IMG/VR virus record: IMGVR_UViG_3300030107_003389
Span: 1-51,808 of that record
Reading direction: 5' to 3' (one strand)
Length of the DNA: 51,808 nucleotides
Source: a virus
Position 1 is the stretch's first letter. Each line of letters begins with the position of its first letter. A program made the translations under genes and the position numbers. Below the pieces are notes generated by a model. That model did no database searches, was not told the origin of the DNA, and worked only from the letters and a program-made list of their open reading frames with translations. Positions 22,315 to 30,874 of this stretch are shown one piece after another.

Positions 22315-22482
22315 ATGAAACCAAAAGAAGATAAATCTTGGGATATAAGGGTTGAGGGAAAACAAAATAAAAACAATATTATTTTTCAAGACAAAGCCTA
22401 TTATAAATTATATTTAGAGTTAAAAAAAGAAAATGATAAAATTAAAGCAATAAAAGGAGACGAAAATGGTTGCAAAAAATAA
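22315..22482 (+). CDS. Small basic hypothetical protein
   Basis: Protein of 55 residues, Lys-rich, ending within the start of the resolvase gene. ATG 22315 follows the previous stop by one base; the SD is weak (GGA). Family not recognised. Confidence 0.45.
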   Translation: MKPKEDKSWDIRVEGKQNKNNIIFQDKAYYKLYLELKKENDKIKAIKGDENGCKK

Positions 22483-22780
22483 AGCAAGAGGAACATATTA
22501 CGAAAGAAAATGTGTAGAATTTGCTAAGAGTTTAGGTTTAGATGCAGAAAGAACTTGGGGGTCAGACGGAAGAAGTAGAGGACTTCCTCAAGAAGTAGAT
22601 ATGGTGCTCGAAGAAGACATTTACATACAATGCAAGAAAAGAAAAAAACTTGCAAAACATTTAAAACCAACTAAAAATATACATGTTCAATTTGTTGGAG
22701 AAGATTATGGAGAAAATTATGCTATCATGTCTCAGGAATATTACTTAACTTTGATAGCAATGTTAAAGGAGGTTAAATAA
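22466..22780 (+). CDS. Hjc-like Holliday-junction resolvase (probable)
   Basis: Protein of 104 residues. The layout KARGTYYERKCVEFAKSLG, RTWGSDGRSRGLPQEVDMV and IYIQCKKRKK matches small PD-(D/E)XK resolvases of the archaeal Hjc type found in many phages: Glu13, Asp45 and Lys57 would be catalytic, with Gln55 where Glu is usual. It would cut recombination junctions before packaging. The start is within the previous gene. Confidence 0.75.
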   Translation: MVAKNKARGTYYERKCVEFAKSLGLDAERTWGSDGRSRGLPQEVDMVLEEDIYIQCKKRKKLAKHLKPTKNIHVQFVGEDYGENYAIMSQEYYLTLIAMLKEVK

Positions 22781-22878
22781 TGGCTAAAAGAAAATACACA
22801 AGAAAGAAATTAAGTTTTTGGGATAAAGTTGCCAAAGGCTTAGAAAAATTTCTATCTACGGCTATGCCTAAAAAGTAA
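22780..22878 (+). CDS. 32-residue basic amphipathic protein
   Basis: Starts by TAATG overlap with the resolvase stop behind the very strong AAAGGAGG, seven bases from ATG. It has a basic start (KRKYTRKK) and an amphipathic helix (FWDKVAKGLEKFLS). The site argues for real translation. Confidence 0.5.
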   Translation: MAKRKYTRKKLSFWDKVAKGLEKFLSTAMPKK

Positions 22879-22937
22879 TAGCAAGTTGAAATCATGTTAA
22901 ATTATTATTATATTACAAACCTATAAAGGAGGATAAA

Positions 22938-23150
22938 ATGTCAAAAAAAGACAAGGAAATGCAAGAAAATGCTGAAAAAAACTTGACAAAATATTCTGAT
23001 GAAGTTCAGAAAGTTCAAGAAAGAAAAAATCATTTAATCCAAGAGTTAGATGCTTTAAATAAAACCGAACAAAGACTTGTTGGTGCTATGGTAGGGCTTC
23101 AGGAATTACTTGGAGAAGAAAGCGAAGAAAACAAAAAAGAGGAAAACTAA
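22938..23150 (+). CDS. Small coiled-coil protein
   Basis: Protein of 70 residues, heptad-like (ERKNHLIQELDALNKTEQRL) with an acidic tail. AAAGGAGGATAAA before ATG. Its stop overlaps the next gene, a second coiled coil of similar layout; the pair may form a heterodimer. Confidence 0.6.
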   Translation: MSKKDKEMQENAEKNLTKYSDEVQKVQERKNHLIQELDALNKTEQRLVGAMVGLQELLGEESEENKKEEN

Positions 23151-23329
23151 TGAGTTCAAACGAAGAAAAGTTAAAAGACTATGAAAGTGAAATAAAGGAT
23201 ATTAACTCTATGTTAGATGACCTTACAATGAGAAAAGCAAAATTATTGTTTGCTATTAAACAATTACAAAACGATAATTTAAGCACTCAACTTAGGCTTA
23301 ATCCTAAAAATATAGGGGGAATATCATGA
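23150..23329 (+). CDS. Second small coiled-coil protein (59 residues)
   Basis: Starts by TAATG overlap; helical (MLDDLTMRKAKLLFAIKQLQ). Its ending overlaps the HTH gene start. Similar to the gene before in size, charge and position, perhaps an old duplication. Confidence 0.5.
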   Translation: MSSNEEKLKDYESEIKDINSMLDDLTMRKAKLLFAIKQLQNDNLSTQLRLNPKNIGGIS

Positions 23330-23529
23330 CACAAAATGATATGATATTGGTTGCACTTAAAAACGGAGAAAAAGTCACTCCTTTAAGTGCACTCCAAAAC
23401 TTTGGTTGTTTTAGATTAAGTGCTCGAATTTGGGATTTAAGAAATGAAGGGCATCCTATATCTAAAAAAACAATATCAACTCCTCAGGGAAAGTCTGTTG
23501 CAGAATATTATTATGACAAACAAGATTAA
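23326..23529 (+). CDS. Small helix-turn-helix protein
   Basis: Protein of 67 residues matching the phage winged-helix type: MILVALKNGEKVTPLSALQ, NFGCFRLSARIWDLRNEGHP and a wing ending in SVAEYYYD. Such proteins regulate transcription or act on host sigma factors. Second candidate reader of the early operators. Confidence 0.75.
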   Translation: MTQNDMILVALKNGEKVTPLSALQNFGCFRLSARIWDLRNEGHPISKKTISTPQGKSVAEYYYDKQD

Positions 23530-23704
23530 TAATATTAAAATAGAAAAAGGAACACAATCTGAGAAAGATGTTGATGACTTTAAAGAGTGGATATTAACTA
23601 AGGCAAATCAGTTAGGCTTTTCAGTAGAAACAAAAGAAATAAACCTTGATAAAGATTTAGAGGCTCGTAGTGGAGTTGCTCTATGTGATACATGTGATGA
23701 TTAA
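23513..23704 (+). CDS. Small hypothetical protein with C-terminal CxxC
   Basis: Protein of 63 residues, acidic, ending in LCDTCDD. ATG 23513 overlaps the HTH gene; there is no strong SD. A longer frame from 23444 would overlap the HTH gene more. Family unknown. Confidence 0.45.
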   Translation: MTNKINNIKIEKGTQSEKDVDDFKEWILTKANQLGFSVETKEINLDKDLEARSGVALCDTCDD

Positions 23705-24027
23705 TGAAAATCTTTATCAAAAAAATCATTACTAAATGGTTGTATTTATACGAAAGTATTTATTCTAAAGAAACTCTTGAATATTACTTTGGCAAAAATA
23801 CAGACTGGTTTGATGACGAGAACATAGAAAGCGAAAAAAGAAAAAAAAACGAAGTTTCTTATAGCAGGAAATCTAAGTTCCAACCTTATAGATGTCCACA
23901 ATGCAAAAAATCATGGAGATATTATTCCATGCCTAAGGGGAAAGTTCCTCTTAGGGAATTTATCGGAAAAGGAATACCAATGGAGGAAAAAAAATGCCCA
24001 AAAAAATTAAAGTGCTCAAAAATTTGA
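23704..24027 (+). CDS. Small zinc-finger protein
   Basis: Protein of 107 residues: hydrophobic/basic start, then CPQCKKSW and, near the end, CPKKLKC, which could hold one zinc. Stop-start overlap (TAATG) with the previous gene. Its Cys residues and its place before the helicase suggest a nucleic-acid-binding helper. Confidence 0.55.
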   Translation: MKIFIKKIITKWLYLYESIYSKETLEYYFGKNTDWFDDENIESEKRKKNEVSYSRKSKFQPYRCPQCKKSWRYYSMPKGKVPLREFIGKGIPMEEKKCPKKLKCSKI

Positions 24028-24077
24028 ACCTGTGCTCAACTTCTGCTGCCGAGCACTCACCTAAGGACTGGCAATGA
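23994..24077 (+). CDS. 27-residue frame coupling two zinc-protein genes
   Basis: Begins with ATG 23994 behind TGGAGGAAAA and ends by ATGA overlap with the next gene. Without it the next gene has little SD, so this frame may serve to deliver ribosomes. It carries three copies of the GAGCAC/GTGCTC hexamer in 84 bases. Confidence 0.4.
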   Translation: MPKKIKVLKNLNLCSTSAAEHSPKDWQ

Positions 24078-24421
24078 GATGCCCTGCTTGTGGTTGGTCA
24101 AACACCTTAAAAAATTACCCTAGAAAAATAAAACAATTAGAAAACAAACTTAGCCATGAAGCCCTTGAACATTTAAGACGGCTTTTCTTAACAACATTAG
24201 ATGATTTAACATCATATACACTTTTAAAATCATGCGAAGAACTTGAAGATAAAGTCATTGAACATTGTGTAAATATATGGGAAAGAAGAAATTTAGAAAA
24301 AAAAGGCTTTGATGTATATTATTTCATTGGTATATTGAGAAATGAAAACAAGAAGTTTGAGAACAAACTGATTGTTGAAAAAAACAAATTAGAACAATTA
24401 CCACCTACTATTAATGAATAA
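24074..24421 (+). CDS. Hypothetical helical protein with CPAC motif
   Basis: Protein of 115 residues: a CPAC knuckle at residues 3-6, then long helices (LSHEALEHLRRLFLTTLDDL, VIEHCVNIWERRNLEKKGF). It lies directly before the helicase and overlaps its start. A helicase-loader role is possible by position and helical fold; I cannot show it. Confidence 0.55.
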   Translation: MRCPACGWSNTLKNYPRKIKQLENKLSHEALEHLRRLFLTTLDDLTSYTLLKSCEELEDKVIEHCVNIWERRNLEKKGFDVYYFIGILRNENKKFENKLIVEKNKLEQLPPTINE

Positions 24422-25772
24422 TAAAAATCTTGAAGTATCAAAAATGTATAGTGGCATGTCAGAACGAGAAGTTTTGGGATGCATGCTACTCGATGATAGC
24501 ACTATTAATGAAGTAATAAAGTATATTCCTACTAAACAAGTATTTTATCACAAAGACCACCAAAACATTTGGTCTGCTATTTATAGTCTGCACAAGCAAA
24601 ATAAGAAAATCGATTTAAGTGTTGTTGCAAACTATTTAGGAGAAAAAGGATTAAAGATTACATATTATTTAAGTGGAATTACTGAACAAATAGTATCAAA
24701 AGGTAATTTAAATACACATGCAAAAATTATTTATGATTTATATTTAAGAAGAGAACTTTGGAATAAGGTTGCGAAGTTTCAACAAAGATTAAAAGACGAA
24801 AGTTCTTATAAAGAAGTAGCAACTGATGTTAATATGTTGGGGAGAATTTCCGACAAATTCGCCGATATGCTCGATAATGGCAATAAGTCAATGGATTGCA
24901 TCACAGAAGAAATGGAAGAGGCTATATTTGCTCAAAAAAATCTATTACAAACTGGATTAAGAAAAGTAGATAAGTCAATCGTTGGTATGACAAAGGGCGA
25001 AATCTCCATTATTGCAGGTAGACCTGGAAACGGAAAGAGCACCTTAGCCTTAAATATGGTTAAAAATATGATTTTAGACGGCAAAAAAGTAATGTTAGTT
25101 AGTAGAGAAATGCCTAATGTTGAGATTATTAAGAAGTTAGTTGCTATGCATACTAATGTTCGTAATAAGGAAATGAGAGGAAATGCTCACAAACACAAAG
25201 AAGAAATCAAAAAAGGTTTAGAGTTCATAAAAAAACATTACACTTCGCTTCATTTATTTGATAATTTAAGAAGTCTCGATGATAGTATAAACGAGGCAAA
25301 AAAAATAAGACCCGATGTAATTATTGATGACCATGTTGGTTTTATTGAATTTCCACATTACGATAATAGAGATACTCGACATCGTATTGCCGAAATTACA
25401 AGAAGATATAAATGGTTAGCAAAAGAAATTGATTGTTCTGTAATCTTAGTCTCTCAACTAAACAGAAACATAGAACATCGAGTTGATAAGATACCAAGAC
25501 TTAGCGACCTTGCTGAGTCTGGTAATCTTGAGCAAGATGCCGAAATTGTAGTCTTTGCCTATTATCCCTATGTATACGAATATGATAATGCCGAGCACGG
25601 AGAACACGGATTAAAAATTATCATAGCAAAAAATAGATACGGAACAACATGTAAATTTGATATGGGTTATCACGGAGATAGTGCTACAATATTGGATAAT
25701 CCTGCCGAGGCTATTGCAAAATCTGAGGGTAGAGAACTTACTACTGAAGAAGTAGTAGAAAGTCTATTTTAA
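24414..25772 (+). CDS. dnaB: Replicative DNA helicase, DnaB family
   Basis: Protein of 452 residues. The N-terminal DnaB domain (SEREVLGCMLLDDSTINEV) is followed by a linker and a RecA-fold motor with Walker A AGRPGNGKST (about 201-210), Walker B DVIIDDH and sensor/finger text VILVSQLNR and LSDLAESGNLEQDAE. It unwinds DNA at the phage fork. No phage primase or polymerase is visible, so it probably recruits host ones. The last early gene; its 3' end overlaps the converging late block by nine bases. Confidence 0.93.
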   Translation: MNNKNLEVSKMYSGMSEREVLGCMLLDDSTINEVIKYIPTKQVFYHKDHQNIWSAIYSLHKQNKKIDLSVVANYLGEKGLKITYYLSGITEQIVSKGNLNTHAKIIYDLYLRRELWNKVAKFQQRLKDESSYKEVATDVNMLGRISDKFADMLDNGNKSMDCITEEMEEAIFAQKNLLQTGLRKVDKSIVGMTKGEISIIAGRPGNGKSTLALNMVKNMILDGKKVMLVSREMPNVEIIKKLVAMHTNVRNKEMRGNAHKHKEEIKKGLEFIKKHYTSLHLFDNLRSLDDSINEAKKIRPDVIIDDHVGFIEFPHYDNRDTRHRIAEITRRYKWLAKEIDCSVILVSQLNRNIEHRVDKIPRLSDLAESGNLEQDAEIVVFAYYPYVYEYDNAEHGEHGLKIIIAKNRYGTTCKFDMGYHGDSATILDNPAEAIAKSEGRELTTEEVVESLF

Positions 25773-28700
25773 TTTTCTATAGTGCTCATTTTTTGTTTGA
25801 GCAATATGTCTAAATAATTCTTGAGAGTTTATGCGATAAACACCTGTAATATCTTTAAGTTCTGCTTTCATTTCATCATTTAATCTGCTTACAAAATCTG
25901 CATGGTCTGATATTCTTCTACCTTGTGTTGATTGCATTGATAGTTGTATAGGTTTTTGGTCTTTTATGTATGCTAATGCCATTTTATATCCGTATTCAAA
26001 CGATACTTTTTGACTTGTTCTTCCTGGATTAGCCATTTCGTGTTGATGTGCTAAGAAATATACGGTAGTCCAAAAACTTTGAGCCTTTTCTTCTATAGGT
26101 TTTTGAGAATAAAGAGTTGCTTGTAGTTGTTTATACATTAAACTTTTCGTCACATCGTCGTTAAATTGTCCAACACTTTCAATTTTTCTTATGTCTTTTC
26201 TATATTCTGATTGCAACATCCTCATATTTTTGAAATGTCTTAAATCTTTTTTAAGCCAATTAGCCTCTATACCTTTAATAATGTCATTAGACAAAGGAAT
26301 TGCTTCAAAAATTGCTTTTGCTCCTGCTTTTAACAATGCTACATCTTGACCATTAGCATCCTTATCTAATAACATTGCTCCTCCTTTAAACATTTGAGTA
26401 AATGCACCTATCATCCTTATAGGCAGTTGAATAATTGCAGGAGTAAATGATTGAAAAAAACCACCTGATGCTTGGTCTTGGTCCATTATACCTGAGCCCA
26501 ATGCATACATTTCACCTTTTACTGCGTAATCGTTCATCCTTTCAAGAGGAATAACGATGTTATTTCTATATTCATCCCAACTTATTTCTCCTTTTGAAAC
26601 ATCTATTGTAGATTTTGCAAAATCTTTTAATTTCATTTCAGGTTTAAATGCCTTAGGATTAGAGTTAAATGCATCAAAATATACATTTTGTAATACATAT
26701 CCTGCTCCCATACTTCCTGCTATATATCTTAACATAGGAGCAACTTCTCCATTATCTATCATAGGTCTAAACGCATTTTTATAAACATTTTCTTGAACAC
26801 GATAAGCAATACGATAAAACAATGTAAAAGGTTTCATCGCTTTAGTGCTCATAAAACGAGGCATAAACACAGGGTCTGCTAAACCTTGCGTGCTCGCATG
26901 TGCTGTAAAATATATTTTATCTAACGCTTTTTGACTAAATGCTCCTGTTTCAACTGCGTCTGCAATTTGTTTATCAGACAATTCTAACGCCTCTCCGAGC
27001 ACCCTTCTGGCTGTAGACTTGTCCATACCAGAAAACATTTTTATTGGCTGGTTTCTGAGCACCCTAAGAGCATCAGTCGCTACAACATCTCCTGTAGTAG
27101 TTGCTACTACCCTATTTAATTCTTCTGCTTTTTGCATCCAAGTAGTAAGCAATTTTCTAAATCCTGTTTTTGGAACTAATGTAGTTTCTAATATAGCATC
27201 AGAAGCACCTATAGCACCACTTGCTCTTGCTTTTTGCCATGCTTGATTTCTAAATGATTTACTCATAATCATATTATACCATGTCGAAATAACAGGTTTC
27301 ATGCCATGTGTAGTTAATAATTGAACATTTCCTAAAAGAATATTTTTTAGAGCAGAACGAGGACTACTTAAACCCAAAGAAGCAGTCCAAGATACTAAAT
27401 TTCTTGAAATAGGTCCAGTTAATTCATCATATCCAGGTCCATGAAGAATTAATTCTAAATCTTTTTCCATTTGTTCTTTAATATATTTTTGAGCACCTGG
27501 ACTATTTACTTGTCTTTGTATACTTCTAAACCTTTTTGTAAAATTTGACGAAAAGTCTTTCGAGCCTGGTTTAAATACACCTTCGTGACCAAAATATTTA
27601 GTAGTTGCAGTAATATTTGATGCACGACTTGCATATCTGTCCATACTTTTAGCATAATTAGGCTCATATATATCTATTATTTTAGCAATTCTAGTTCCAT
27701 CAATGCTATCTCCTACTTGTTGAGTCATGTTTTTTACACCTTGAATTATTTTTCCATTACTATCAAGAAACAATTTTGGAGGAATAGCATCACTTAAACG
27801 GCTATATTGTGCTCCAAACATACCATGTTTTTGACTTCCAGTAAGAACAGTTTCAAAAACTCCTTCTGCAAGTTCATATCTTTTTTCATATGGTAATTGA
27901 GCATATTCTCCATTTCTGATAAATCTTGCATCATGAGCTAGTATATGATTAATCATAGTTTCATGAGCATCTTTATCTTTCATAAAAAATTCTGCAGCTT
28001 CATCAGTAGTTGTTAAACTTACAAAATTAGGAGTTTTTGTTAAGTCTCTATATCTATAACCTTTTCCATCCCAATATTTTTCTTTTACTCCAGCTTTTTT
28101 CATCATTGCAAACATATCATCGGTATATTGTTTATGAAGAGCTACCATTTTAAGCATAGCATCATGCTCTTGAGCAGTTAAATTTGGCTGTAATTGCTTC
28201 ATAAACCTTCCTCTTGCACTTTTAGTTTTTCCTTCAATAAAATATGTAAGATTCTCGTCTAATAATTTTGTAGAAGCCTTAGAAAGACCAGAAGTAATTT
28301 TTTTCATCTGTTCTCTCATTACTGAATATCCACCTTTTAATTTTTCTCTAAAAGCAACCATATCTCCTAAGTCTTTTCCAAGAACTACTAATTCATCACT
28401 TCCTAAATCTCTACCTAAATTCATAAATTTAGTGTTAATTGGAAGAACTGAATTAATCCATTTTCTTATACCTCCTAAAAGAGACTTTTCTTGTCCAAAT
28501 AAAGTAGATAATGTAGATTCATTTACTCTAACAGCATATGTTTTGTCTGATTTTAACAATGAATAATATTTGGCAAGTTCATCACTATTCATTTTTTTCA
28601 TAGAATCTTTACCAAATAAAGCTTGTTTTAAAGCTGCATGGTGCTCAACACCTTTTTTAGTTGCTATAGGAGATTTTAACCCCATTGTTCTTTCTAATTG

Positions 28701-30863
28701 TTCTGCTTTTCTTACTAATTGTATGTGCTCAGCAGTTTGAATAGTAAAAGGAACTTTATCTCTTGGATTTTTAATTGAGCCTAAAATTTCATCAGCTCTT
28801 ATCATTTTAAACTTTTTAGAAATAGATGGGTCTTGTAAAGATTTTTGTTTACTGCCTTCTTGAAATTTATAACTCCAAGGTATTTCTTTATTATTGTTAC
28901 CTGTCATTGAACCAGCTCTTGTCCAACCTTTTTTCCCAGATGCACCAGTTATCCAATCTACTTTTTGATATGTAATTTGTTTAATATCATACGATGCTCC
29001 TTTTTTAGGTCTTATTATATTCATAAGTCCTTTATTTGTAAAAACTGTTTCTTGTCCAAATAATTTAGCTATATCTATAACACCTTTTTCGTCAAGCTTA
29101 CCAAGAGTTGAAGCATCAGCTCCTTTTAAACCTTTCATTTTAACAATAAAAGAAGTTCCATGTGTTCCATCAATCATTAATCCTTTAGTGCTCATAATGT
29201 GTTCTCTTGAAACACCTCTATCAAGCAGTTCTCTTACTAATGCTTCTGCCTGAGTTTCTCCAGGTAAAACTTTTGCAGTAGTGTTATATAAAGGACTATC
29301 AGCTGATATAATAGCATATTTTTCTTCGTTTAAAAACTTTAACAAATCTTTTTCATTTTTTAAACTACCTCTAGCTCCACTAATAACATGTCTTTGTAAA
29401 TCACCATTTTCATCTTTTACAACATTGTGTATAATTTCTTGAACTTTATTATCGTCTAATCTTTTATACTGAGGACCAACTCTATCTCCTTTTTTATTTC
29501 TTCTACCTAAAGTAAATACATCAAAGTCTTGAACAACATCTTTATCTTTAATTTTTGTAGACATACCTTGATATGTGTCATATTGAACTTTTAATTTTCC
29601 ATCTTCTGCATCAATAAATACTTTTTTAACTTGAGCTCTATTTTTAGTTTGTCCTCTTTTACCAGTTGGCTGACTTACAAATTCTAAACCTGCAAACATT
29701 TCGTTCATTACTTTAAGTCCTTGTTTCCCACCTAAAGCCATAGATATAGATGCTAATTCTCCTAATTGTCTTTCATCTGTAATTCCTAATCTTTCAAATG
29801 CTCTTATTGTATCTTGTTTAGCAACATTTAAGGAAGCACCACCAAACAATCTACCCATAACAGTTGTAACTCCACCCATCATTAATCTAGAAGTAAGTTG
29901 TTCTTGAGCACTCATTTCATCTTGTCCAGGCATATACATCATCATACCTGAAGCCATATAAGCTTTAGCTTCAGCCCAAGCTCTTGTATCTCTTTGTGCT
30001 AATTTAGTAAAAGTAACTCCAGTTCCTATTTGAGTTCCTTTTGTTATATCATCAGCAATAAAACTACTTTTTCTAATTAAATGTGGATTTTTAACATATC
30101 TCATTGCTGGAGCATATGCAAAAATAGCACCAGCAGCAGCATCTTGTCCAAATGCTAAAGCTCTTTCTTTTAATGTAGCTTCATCCTCTACCATTAATTG
30201 CCCCGTAGAGCCCCAAATTAGGCTCTCCCTGGTCATTTCTCTACCTAAGGCATACCTTCTTGCAGCTCCAACATCTTTTGCGGCTAATCGCATGAATTTA
30301 TCAATATGAGCTTTACCTGGTCCATTTATACCAATTTTACTAACAAGTCCTGAACTTTTAACTCCAATTCCTGATTCAGCAACTGCATCTGCCATTGCTA
30401 ATCGTTTTGCTTTATTAGTTTCATAAACTACTTTACCAGTAGCATCCATACCTTTTTTAGCAAGATTGTATGCTTTTGCACCTTTTTGAAGTCTATTGGA
30501 ATTAGAAGCAAGCATTGCTAAACCACCTAAACCTCCTGTAGCATAAGTTGCTATACCTGTCCAAGCAAGAAATCCAAGACCTGTTCCTAAAGCTTTACCC
30601 ATTTTAGCATTAAAAGCTAAATCATCTGCTTCTAAATTAGGGTCATTATATAATTGTCCAAATGACATTTCTTCTGCCCAAGAACCAAGAAAAGCTTCAC
30701 CAAAAGTATAACTTTCAGGTGGCTTATATTGTTCTATTGGAGTTAATTTTGGACCTTTATTATCTACGGCGTATTCGCTTAAAGGTGTAAGACTGTACTC
30801 GTTTAAAGGAGTAAGTTTAGTTGTGTTTGCTTTTTCGTAATCTTTTAAAGGTGTAAGCTTCAT
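25764..30863 (-). CDS. Giant internal virion protein (1699 residues)
   Basis: Largest late protein after the fibre. The N-terminus has four copies of LTP[LI]xxY in 47 residues (starting at 3, 17, 25 and 41), perhaps docking motifs. Hydrophobic Gly/Ala segments follow (ALGTGLGFLAWTGIATYA), then a long helical body. Such size, helical content and place at the end of the late block fit the ejected internal proteins of podoviruses that extend the tail through the host envelope. No enzymatic domain was recognised. The 3' third (25.8-27.5 kb) shares the GAGCAC richness of the early block. Confidence 0.7.
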   Translation of the reverse strand: MKLTPLKDYEKANTTKLTPLNEYSLTPLSEYAVDNKGPKLTPIEQYKPPESYTFGEAFLGSWAEEMSFGQLYNDPNLEADDLAFNAKMGKALGTGLGFLAWTGIATYATGGLGGLAMLASNSNRLQKGAKAYNLAKKGMDATGKVVYETNKAKRLAMADAVAESGIGVKSSGLVSKIGINGPGKAHIDKFMRLAAKDVGAARRYALGREMTRESLIWGSTGQLMVEDEATLKERALAFGQDAAAGAIFAYAPAMRYVKNPHLIRKSSFIADDITKGTQIGTGVTFTKLAQRDTRAWAEAKAYMASGMMMYMPGQDEMSAQEQLTSRLMMGGVTTVMGRLFGGASLNVAKQDTIRAFERLGITDERQLGELASISMALGGKQGLKVMNEMFAGLEFVSQPTGKRGQTKNRAQVKKVFIDAEDGKLKVQYDTYQGMSTKIKDKDVVQDFDVFTLGRRNKKGDRVGPQYKRLDDNKVQEIIHNVVKDENGDLQRHVISGARGSLKNEKDLLKFLNEEKYAIISADSPLYNTTAKVLPGETQAEALVRELLDRGVSREHIMSTKGLMIDGTHGTSFIVKMKGLKGADASTLGKLDEKGVIDIAKLFGQETVFTNKGLMNIIRPKKGASYDIKQITYQKVDWITGASGKKGWTRAGSMTGNNNKEIPWSYKFQEGSKQKSLQDPSISKKFKMIRADEILGSIKNPRDKVPFTIQTAEHIQLVRKAEQLERTMGLKSPIATKKGVEHHAALKQALFGKDSMKKMNSDELAKYYSLLKSDKTYAVRVNESTLSTLFGQEKSLLGGIRKWINSVLPINTKFMNLGRDLGSDELVVLGKDLGDMVAFREKLKGGYSVMREQMKKITSGLSKASTKLLDENLTYFIEGKTKSARGRFMKQLQPNLTAQEHDAMLKMVALHKQYTDDMFAMMKKAGVKEKYWDGKGYRYRDLTKTPNFVSLTTTDEAAEFFMKDKDAHETMINHILAHDARFIRNGEYAQLPYEKRYELAEGVFETVLTGSQKHGMFGAQYSRLSDAIPPKLFLDSNGKIIQGVKNMTQQVGDSIDGTRIAKIIDIYEPNYAKSMDRYASRASNITATTKYFGHEGVFKPGSKDFSSNFTKRFRSIQRQVNSPGAQKYIKEQMEKDLELILHGPGYDELTGPISRNLVSWTASLGLSSPRSALKNILLGNVQLLTTHGMKPVISTWYNMIMSKSFRNQAWQKARASGAIGASDAILETTLVPKTGFRKLLTTWMQKAEELNRVVATTTGDVVATDALRVLRNQPIKMFSGMDKSTARRVLGEALELSDKQIADAVETGAFSQKALDKIYFTAHASTQGLADPVFMPRFMSTKAMKPFTLFYRIAYRVQENVYKNAFRPMIDNGEVAPMLRYIAGSMGAGYVLQNVYFDAFNSNPKAFKPEMKLKDFAKSTIDVSKGEISWDEYRNNIVIPLERMNDYAVKGEMYALGSGIMDQDQASGGFFQSFTPAIIQLPIRMIGAFTQMFKGGAMLLDKDANGQDVALLKAGAKAIFEAIPLSNDIIKGIEANWLKKDLRHFKNMRMLQSEYRKDIRKIESVGQFNDDVTKSLMYKQLQATLYSQKPIEEKAQSFWTTVYFLAHQHEMANPGRTSQKVSFEYGYKMALAYIKDQKPIQLSMQSTQGRRISDHADFVSRLNDEMKAELKDITGVYRINSQELFRHIAQTKNEHYRKLK

Positions 30864-30874
30864 ACATACTTATA

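Noticed and set aside
23704-24421. Frameshift splitting one zinc-protein gene
   Set aside because: Both parts have their own start context, and a 27-codon frame with strong SD bridges them; no single-base change gives one obvious family.
8250-25772. Avoidance of GANTC methylation sites in the early block
   Set aside because: A copy (GAGTC) is present near 25515 and I could not count reliably, so no claim is made.
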